Positions 56,518-64,000 of a stretch of DNA of 64,000 bases are shown in pieces. The DNA is taken from assembly GCF_014356525.2 (NCBI RefSeq), contig NC_052505.1, positions 49,665,994-49,729,993 on the forward strand, read 5' to 3'. A program made the translations under genes and the position numbers. Below the pieces are notes generated by a model. It saw only the letters and a program-made list of their open reading frames with translations. It did no database searches and was not told the origin of the DNA. Within the stretch, counting starts at the first letter, position 1, and every line of letters begins with the position of its first letter. The stretch is from Nilaparvata lugens. Lineage: Eukaryota; Arthropoda; Insecta; Hemiptera; Delphacidae.

Positions 56518-56990
56518 ACTAGTAGTTCTGTGAACATTAGACCTCGCGCAGTTATAAACCGCAGCCTCCTCTTATACTGCCCATCAGAGTAAATCCTGTC
56601 TGTATGTCGTGTCGGCGAGATATCGGTGTAAAACGGCTAATGTAATCACTTGTCAGCTGATTTATGATGAATAATATTCTATAGTCTGATTTTTACTCTA
56701 ATACTGGCGTATGAAGGAGGCTCCTTTTCCCTTTTATATTATCCTTGAAATGCAAAATTTCCAAAAACCTTGTATATACGTCGACGTGCAATTAAAAAGG
56801 AACATACCTGTCAAATTTCATGGAAATCTATTACTGCGTTTTGCCGTAAATGCGCAACATTCAAACATTCAAACATTCAAACATTCAAACATTCAAACAT
56901 TCAAACATTCAAACATTTGAACATTTAAACATTAAGAGAAATGCCAAACCGTCGACTTGAATCTTAGAACTCACATCGCTCGGTCAATAA
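56518..56990 (+). mobile_element. Family-2 repeat, copy E
   Basis: ACTAGTAGTTCTGTGAACAT start, TAGACCTCGCGC, ACCTGTCAAATTTCATGGAA block, a (CATTCAAA)n array at about 56858-56920, and a CCGTCGACTTGAATCTTAGA then TCGCTCGGTCAATAA end. Confidence 0.8.
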
Positions 56991-57002
56991 AGTGATGGCG
57001 GT

Positions 57003-57289
57003 GCCAACATTATATATGGGGCAGAAACTTGTTTGAAACTCAGCAGAGTTCCAGCAGCAGAGATGCGTTTCATTTGAAGTGTGAAGGGTGCACAATGGTC
57101 GACAGATAACGCAATGATGATATCAGAAATGAGTTGGGCATATCATCGTTGGCTGCACAGCTTGAAAGAAACAGATAAAACTGGAAGAATCGTGTTGAAC
57201 GGATGCCAGATAATAGAATCTCAAAAGCGGTAATTAAATATAGACCTTATGGTAGAAGAGATATTGGTGGACCTCAAAAAAGATGGTAA
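57003..57289 (+). pseudogene. LINE ORF2 C-terminal fragment, unit 1
   Basis: The frame reads IIYGAETCLKLSRVPAAEMR, a stop, then SVKGAQ. After a frame change it reads NDDIRNELGIS, another stop (TAA 57176-57178), then NRVERMPDNRIS and YGRRDIGGPQKRW to TAA at 57287-57289. This is the conserved end of arthropod endonuclease-reverse transcriptase LINEs (YGxExW, RMPxNRIP, GRRxxGRPxxRW). A 4-base loss near 57092 relative to unit 2 creates the extra frame change. Confidence 0.8.
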
Positions 57290-57949
57290 GTGTAAAATTA
57301 TTTGATGTGAAATTAAGATTTGCTATTTATTTCATCACTGAATGACAATCATTACAAGAAGAATTTTCACTCTTATGAAAACTGTAATTTTCTTTCAATA
57401 TCGATTGTGTATATGACTAAATGATTATTCGACAAAGTACAATCAATTATTAAATTTATTGAAATGGAAATGTGTCTGGTAATGTAAGGACTGTACTCAC
57501 AACGCTAGAGCACAGGGTGAAGAACAATTTCTAACAAAAAATTGTATTTCACTTTTGTGGGGTTAGAGGCTCTGAGGCTCCGAGCCTGTATCCTGTATGT
57601 GTAAATCATTGAACTCACTTGTTCATACCGCAAGAGTAAACTCAATCAAAAACAGCTTACACCTCCAAGCCTGTTGAGTTGCAGAAATAAAGTTGGCTGG
57701 AATAACTCAATCCCCTTCTGATTGGATGAACAACTCTCCACAAGCTCTTCACGTCAAGTTCTTATCGACACATACGAAATCTTATTTCAAACAAAGCACA
57801 TATTCAGCCTTTTAAAATACTCAACAACCAGTTGTTGCCAAGTTCTTATGAGCATATAAGTCTTCCTAATTAGAAACTTCCAAGGATATTAATTTTTGGC
57901 AGCTCAATCGATGTTCTTCCACTTCTGATTGTTTACTTAGGCCTACTTC

Positions 57950-57973
57950 CACACACACACACACACACACACA
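57950..57973 (+). repeat. (CA)n microsatellite, unit 2
   Basis: The equivalent tract in unit 2, slightly shorter than in unit 1. Confidence 0.95.
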
Positions 57974-58635
57974 TTCGTCTATGTGGGCAAAATATTCACA
58001 CTTTTGTTTTTAGAATATTTTGTCTCTGTGAAAGTATTTTGTATTGTGAATAAAATAAATAGTTAAAGCTTGTTCAGTCAGATCCAAACTATTTCCTACC
58101 AAATTGAAACTGGCATTTGATTTCTCTTGAATAATTGTTTTCATAAAATCGCTTCAAAGTAGGCTGATGCAAAGGTCTCTTATGGATGTCAAGAATTAAA
58201 CTTAGTAGTTTACTTATTAGAGAATGGTGTAGTTCCCAATCAACTATTCAAATTTTAATTCAAATATCCTTCACTACAGAATACATTGTTACAGAAAATA
58301 GTACAAGAGTTGGAAAATGTTTTAGAATTAAGCAAGTTAACTGAGTAGGAATTGGGTAACTCGTTACGTTATTAGATTTATTTGATCTAATATTTCGGAC
58401 TAAGCCTAAATAACTAGTGAAGTACCATTTGAATTATGATTGGTGATTCTTCTCTCGAATAATCATGAATTTCATGTTTTGCTTGCATGCACGACAGAAT
58501 CTCTGTAAACAATCATGGAGTATGTTGTTTGAACTGAATAACAATTTCATTTTATATCAGAAATGGAGGTACACTCTCATTTGCCAAATGCTTGATGATT
58601 TCAGAGTAATCTGGAATAATACTAAACTATCAGCT

Positions 58636-58835
58636 TTAAGCTGCGTTTACATCAAAGTTATTAACAAAACGTTAATAACTTAATCCTCACAGATTCTGTT
58701 AGATTGAACGAAACTTGACAAACACATATGTTCATCATGTGTATGCTGTATGATAAGTTATGTTCAATCTAATAGGATCCATAAGGATTAAGTAATTAAT
58801 ATTTTGTTAATAACTTTGGTGTAAACGCAGATTAA
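58636..58835. mobile_element. TTAA-flanked MITE, unit 2
   Basis: Duplicate of the element at 53939-54138, carried along by the segmental duplication and almost identical to it. Confidence 0.85.
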
Positions 58836-59336
58836 GATTTTTAATGGAATGATATTCAATTGGAATCGTAGAACTCAACCCTTCATTGTAGGGATACTCA
58901 TTATTCTCTGCTAACAAATAGAAAATCTTTTAGTACTCCGATCAAGTGCAGAATCTATCTCACTTTACGAAGCCAAATAAGTGATTAAATTGGATAATTC
59001 ACTAAAAGAAATTAAAATCTATATTTTAAAATAAACAACAGTCCTGTCTCAGGGGTTGGAGGTTGTTGGCTCTCTGATACTCTTCTTATGGACTCTTCTT
59101 CCATTCACGTTTGAACTGGATTCTCATTTTGACTTATGAGTTTGACTTATCAATCAATTTTTTATAAGAACATCAATATTTTTAACATTTGAGTAAGAAA
59201 CAACAACAAAAATAATAAATCGGATACTACAAAAATGGGCTACCACTACCACTAGCACGTACATCTCCCACATTCAGACGTCAGAGTCCATAATTTATTT
59301 TCCTCATTGTACCTATTTAGTTGAGGATCTTTTGTA

Positions 59337-59847
59337 GTTTCAAGAATGTTAAGAATCGAAGAACAGTAGTTGACCGCGTTTAAACCTGCCACCGGCTTAA
59401 CGGTCTTTAAAGTTCGTGATGGCCACTTGAGATGTGTTATTTTTTCTTCCTCTTCTACCTCTTCCTGATCATTTCGTTGTCATCGTTTGCTCCTTTCTGA
59501 CGGATCTTCGATCAGAATAACTGTAACACGTATTATTCAGAGAGTAGGCTTTCTGGTTGTGGCCTGGCCACCGCAAAATGTGATAACAATAGTATTAGAG
59601 GTCCGTCGGCTGGGCAATTGATACACATTCAGCCTTCCATTGTTCTCGGCTCACCTCATTCCATCGCACCACCTTTAATAACATACACCTTCAGGCATAA
59701 CAATAGCCGACCAGTTATTATTAATCTGGCCGGGCGAATTTAAACGCTCACAAAATAATTACATTATTCTGGCCCGCGATCGTTCAAGGAAGTAGAGCAT
59801 CGCAGGTTTGTGGTAGAAACCGCCTCATTTTTCAGCATTTATCATGT
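59337..59847. promoter_or_regulatory. Candidate regulatory island, unit 2
   Basis: The same island in the second duplication unit, with no difference that I could see in the motif-bearing core. Confidence 0.2.
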
Positions 59848-60539
59848 GAGTATTGATAAGTTACATCACACGTCGTTCACTAGGATGCAGATGTAATACT
59901 GTAAAATATTATGTTGTACTTTGAATGTAATCTGAGCTACATAGTACATAATTTCGTGATATGAATCAGACAATTTGTTATTCCGTAACAACATTTGCCT
60001 AATTTCAAGATACTCTCAATTCCAATTCGTTTTTATTTGGCACTCATAATTACTTTCCGATTCCAATGCTGTAGATGAGCAAAACTTCCATCAGAAAAAA
60101 TAGAAACCCAAGCTAAATGACCTTATATTGCATTTATTATTCATCCTTGATACAATCAATTAATTCTATCACATTTCCTGGTTGAACCAAACTGCTAATT
60201 ACTTTGAAATTCAACTTGTACGAGTCATTGCTAAAAGTAAATTCATCCATAGAAGAAAAATCTCGTTGCGTCATAGAGATCATCTGTGAAATGAAGACAC
60301 CGATATCGCTAATCATAATGTACCTACAATGTCTAACTAGATTGGTAGGTCTACAACTATTATACTATGAAATTGATAAAAATTCGGTTGTTTCAAGTAG
60401 ACTTTAGAATCCTGGAATGAGTTGACAAATAAAATCATGAATACAGGAAGATCAATGTTCGTTTTGCGAGGTTACATAGCACATTGAAAACAAGTGAACA
60501 TTGCAAACTGGCTTATCAAGTGCTTAGCCGACTGTTAAC

Positions 60540-61180
60540 AACTAACTACTGTATCAGTGTGAGCAGCTAACTGCTGTATCAGTGTGAGGGAATCAATAGT
60601 CCACATGTTTGTAGCAGCAGCAGCAGCTGAGGCTGAGGAGACCTTGGGAGGAGACCCCAGCAGGGTCTGCGATTTGTGCTGCTAAGCAAAAGCGAGCGCG
60701 GGTTTTGGACGGAGCACCTACGAGCAGCAATGCGTGGTGTGAGAGCATCACAATAGGGTATATAATGTTCCTTGGATACTCGACATTGAAGTGGTCTGAG
60801 ATAAGGCCGCACTCCATTCTACACGATTTATCTCCATTTTAGAGGAACTGCACAAAATGCTTCATATCCCATTCAGCGGGTTGGGAATGGGTAATACATT
60901 GTATAATCCCGTGGATATGGGACCGCAGGCTGAGCCATTCCGCCAAAACGTCTAGGCTACATTTAATCGGTCGGTGCATCTAACCCAATCGAATCTGGCT
61001 GGCAAAGTGAATCGACGACCTAGAATTAGAGAATTGACGAATAATTGATTCGAACAAGACCTACAAATCAATGGATGGAGCAATTCTGTTTCAACGGAAC
61101 ATCGAATCCAGCCGAACAACAACTTCAATTGAATGATCGGTTTTGCTCCCTTTCCAGTTGAATACATTTCTAACCTTCCT
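60540..61180. other. GC-richer stretch in unit 2, coding status unclear
   Basis: Duplicate of 55840-56480. Both minus-strand frames remain open in both copies, which is uninformative because the copies are nearly identical. Confidence 0.3.
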
Positions 61181-61218
61181 CCCCCATTATATATTAATGT
61201 ATGGTATTTTCTAAATCT

Positions 61219-61715
61219 ACTAGTAGTTCTGTGAAAATTAGACCTCGCGCGGTTATAAACCGCAGCCTCCTCTTATACTGTCCATCAGAGTAAATCCTGT
61301 CTGTATGTCGTGTCGGCGAGATATCGGTGTAAAAACGGCTAATGTAATCACTTGTCAGCTGATTTATGATGAATAATATTCTATAGTCTGATTTTTACTC
61401 TAATACTGGCGTATGAAGGAGGCTCCTTTTCCCTTTTATATTATCCTTGAAATGCAAAATTTCCAAAAACCTTGTATATACGTCGACGTGCAATTAAAAA
61501 AGGAAAATACCTGTCAAATTTCATGGAAATCTATTTAAAATCTATTAAATCTGCGTTTTGCCGTAAATGCGCAACATTCAAACATTCAAACATTCAAACA
61601 CTCAAACATTCAAACATTCAAACATTCAAACATTCAAACATTTGAACATTTAAACATTAAGAGAAATGCAAAACCGTCGACTTGAATCTTAGAACTCACA
61701 TCGCTCGGTCAATAA
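61219..61715 (+). mobile_element. Family-2 repeat, copy F
   Basis: Duplicate of copy E with a CATTCAAA array (about 61575-61645), a one-unit variant ACACTCAA, and a local duplication of ATCTATT near 61530-61550. Confidence 0.8.
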
Positions 61716-61737
61716 AGTGATGGCGGTGCCAACATTA

Positions 61738-62019
61738 TATATGGGGCAGAAACTTGTTTGAAACTCAAGCAGAGTTCCAGCAGCAGAGATGCGTTTCCTT
61801 TGAAGTGTGAAGGGTGCACAATGTTGGACGGACAGATAACGCAATGATGATATCAGAAATGAGTTGGGCATATCATCGTTGGCTGCACAGCTTGAAAGAA
61901 ACAGATGAAATTGGAAGAATCGTGTTGAACGGATGCCAGATAATAGAATCTCAAAAGCGGTAATTAAATATAGACCTTATGGTAGAAGAGATATTGGTGG
62001 ACCTCAAAAAAGATGGTAA
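61738..62019 (+). pseudogene. LINE ORF2 C-terminal fragment, unit 2
   Basis: Same fragment as 57003-57289. It stays in one frame across GAQCWTDR to NDDIRNELG, where unit 1 is shifted, but still holds stops (TGA after AEMRFL, TAA before NDDIRN, TGA before the W of WKNRVERMP). It ends RRDIGGPQKRW then TAA at 62017-62019. Confidence 0.8.
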
Positions 62020-62049
62020 GTGTAAAATTATTTGATGTGAAAATTAAGA

Positions 62050-62435
62050 GTAATAGAAAACTAAGCATGTAGTATACATCAAAAAGACTACTCTACTAGA
62101 GATACAATAAAATAACAGTGGACAGCAACTCAAGATAGAGATTCACAAGTTACAAAGATTATAATACATATACAACATGCAGAAATAAGTCATTACTGTA
62201 TGCAAATGACCTTAAGAGAAAGGTCACGTCCGCATACGGAGCAGAGCGAAAGTCTGTACGCACCTATACAATTCACAAAGTGGAAAATCTTGTACAACCT
62301 TTTATCACCTCATATTTAATATCATTGATCATAAGTGATTTTAAAATGGGATTGAATATATAAATAGGTCGACTTGATGAGATAAGAAGTATAAGGATGA
62401 ACTGTTTAACCCTAAGGAGCCACCCCAATCCATGG
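62050..62435. other. No gene recognised
   Basis: AT-rich sequence between the duplication and the next LINE fragment. Confidence 0.5.
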
Positions 62436-62440
62436 ACATT

Positions 62441-62696
62441 AGGTTGAAGCGCATGCAATGGGCAGGTTATGTAGAGCGCATGCCAGACATGAGAATCCCC
62501 CCCGGAATGTACTACCCCCCCAAATGGATAACCAGGTGGAAGGAGGCCAGTGGAAAAACCAAGGCTGAGATGGATTGATGGATTCTCAAAGGATGCAAGA
62601 GATATACTTCATGTTAGAAATTGGAGGGCGAAGGCAAGGGAGTGAGATGGTTGGAGAGGCAGGATTGAGGAGGCCAGGGCTCGATTTGGGCTGTAG
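62441..62696 (+). pseudogene. C-terminal fragment of a second LINE ORF2
   Basis: One frame from 62441 reads RLKRMQWAGYVERMPDMRIP. After a frame change at the C-run region (62497-62521), the frame from 62538 reads GRRPVEKPRLRWIDGFSKD, then VRNWRAKARE, a stop, and RIEEARARFGL to TAG at 62694-62696. This is the typical end of RTE/CR1-like LINE polymerases and differs in sequence from the fragments at 57003 and 61738, so it is a separate insertion. Confidence 0.8.
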
Positions 62697-62699
62697 GGC

Positions 62700-64000
62700 G
62701 ATCAAAGAAGAAGAATATTTGGTTTGAACTTCAAAGCAACCGTGATTTTATAATAACTCTCCATTGATAATTTATATTATTGATGACTGAGATAAGAAAT
62801 GCTCTCACTCATTTGGAGATGGAAATTCCTTGCGTGATATAACATAAATTGAAACTGCAGTAATATAATATAAAATCAGATTTCAAATGTGATATTTTTT
62901 CATATAACTTTATAATATTGCAAACTTTAATCCAGCTGACCAAGAAGAGTTGCTGGCCGCCATTCTCAGCTGCTCAGTTGCTGATAATTGAATGCGAACA
63001 GCATCTGCATAAACTTCGTTACGATATCTCGGCAAGTTATCATAGCAGAAACTCATCAAGAAATACAGAACAGTTTCCAGGTCCGGAAATATATCATTGT
63101 TGTGAGAACTCTACACTGGGCTTAGTTATACTAACAAAGTCAATTCAAGATTACAGCGCAAAAGTTTAGGCGTTCATAATCTTTCCTTTCCTTTGCTGGT
63201 ACTATTATTACAAAGTTTGCGGACAACTTTTTCCAGAGCAGTTCGCTCGGGATAGGAATGTTTTGTTCTAGACAGTCAGGGCTGGCGAAAATAAAATCAA
63301 AATGACACAAGGAGGAGAGAAACTGGAGCATCGCAGCGCAGCGTATCCATGACTTGAAACCGAAGCAACTTCAACAAACTCAAAATTATTTGCTATTCTC
63401 TGTTGTCTTCATTTTGTAAAATAATTTTTGATTGATAGCAAAGGATGATTGGTGTGGGGAAAACCTCCTGAATGCATTTCCCAACAATCATCAGGAAACC
63501 GAAGATAGTTTCTTAGAAAGAGCTTCATCGATAGGAGAGCTAACATCCCAAATTGTCAAATAATCTGATATTACGTTCTAATTGACTTCAAACTTCCTTC
63601 CAAGTTTGCTAGATGAAATTTTCTGACCAGTCAGAACAGGGATAAGAGAGCGCGAACAAAGAACGAAGAAACTTGTCGCTTGGGATCTGTTTCCATCCTA
63701 ATACTCTCTCAGCTTTTCTTTCTTAGCGTTTGTCCAAGTTTTGAAAAGTGTTCTCCGGTATAAGGTTTTCTTGACAATTCTCGTCTCTCGAATAGACCAC
63801 CTTCAAGTCACAGTTTCTATTTTTCCGAACGAAGCAAGAGATTTATTGCACGGTGCTAAAACATGAACCTGATATTGTTCACATAATTCTCCTGAGTGAG
63901 TGTATGTATATACTTGGTGCATGATGAATTTGTTGGTGAAATTCACTCATATTATACGACTCCACTTATCAGTATATTCTTATCTGTTTCATGTTCTTTT
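62700..64000. other. No gene recognised
   Basis: AT-rich sequence; short frames (62918-63169, 63331-63140) lack splice context or family resemblance. Confidence 0.5.

Larger units (their letters stand above)
52628..57310 (+). repeat. Tandem segmental duplication, unit 1
   Basis: About 4.69 kb, matching 57311-62045 in the same orientation with only scattered substitutions and small indels. The start (ATGATTTGCTATTTATTTCA) follows unrelated DNA on its left, and its end runs directly into the start of unit 2 through an AAATTAAG/AAATTATG junction. It contains an AC microsatellite, a TTAA-flanked MITE, a GC-richer island, a family-2 repeat and a LINE 3' end. Confidence 0.95.
57311..62045 (+). repeat. 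Tandem segmental duplication, unit 2
   Basis: Same order of components as unit 1. Differences include TGTATCCTGTATG near 57588 (an inserted repeat of TGTATCC), a few single-base changes, an altered GTCCATAA near 59286, and a 4-bp difference in the LINE fragment near 61826. It ends GTGAAAATTAAG and then continues into unique sequence (AGTAATAG). Confidence 0.95.

Overview
Eukaryotic, insect-like, AT-rich DNA. The window is dominated by interspersed repeats and decayed mobile elements, with short AT-rich intergenic or intronic stretches between them. There is no bacterial-style gene packing, no operon, no rRNA or tRNA gene and no CRISPR array that I can find. Several repeat families match what I remember of delphacid planthopper genomes (Nilaparvata lugens type): a ~1 kb element bounded by ACTTTCCTTGCC with an internal GT tract, and a family ending in GACCTCACTTCGCTCGGTC. 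That species-level guess is recollection, not a search result.

Layout. 1-6.1 kb: mostly blank. It holds a candidate two-exon C-terminal gene fragment on the minus strand (3229-4062) and a pogo/Tigger-like element (4343-5098). 6.1-14.9 kb: a GT microsatellite, several non-autonomous elements, a CpG-richer tandem-repeat island (8.7-9.1 kb) and a foldback MITE (12.65-12.94 kb). 14.8-18.9 kb: remains of an envelope-bearing LTR retroelement. A tRNA-Lys-type primer-binding site is followed by a short leader/gag-like stretch and then directly by a broken F-type envelope gene, which is itself split by ~2 kb of foreign sequence. 18.9-23.3 kb: a repeat cluster including an array of ~32 copies of an 8-bp unit and one copy of a sequence that recurs 9 kb downstream. 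24.7-25.9 kb: an inverted-repeat-bounded element with an intact 102-codon ORF. 26.2-29.4 kb: a broken two-ORF LINE that stops inside its reverse transcriptase. 30.4-34.6 kb: a MITE, the second copy of the dispersed repeat, a near-complete GT-tract element, a piggyBac-derived element with TTAA ends, and a CCCAGCC minisatellite.

36.7-38.2 kb holds two candidate host coding segments: a 118-codon minus-strand ORF, and a plus-strand terminal exon whose residues align without gaps to the end of the PC4/SUB1 fold. 43.5-45.1 kb holds a run of same-strand, frame-broken coding fragments of unknown origin, the most puzzling stretch in the window. 52.6-62.0 kb is a head-to-tail duplication of a ~4.7 kb unit. 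Each copy carries a TTAA-flanked MITE, a GC-richer candidate regulatory island, a CATTCAAA-tailed repeat and the 3' end of a LINE ORF2. A second, unrelated LINE 3' end follows at 62.44-62.70 kb.

No complete host gene is demonstrable. The coding-like host exons are short and need transcript support. The mobile elements are all non-autonomous or broken, so nothing here looks capable of independent movement. In-frame stops and frameshifts are reported where I saw them.
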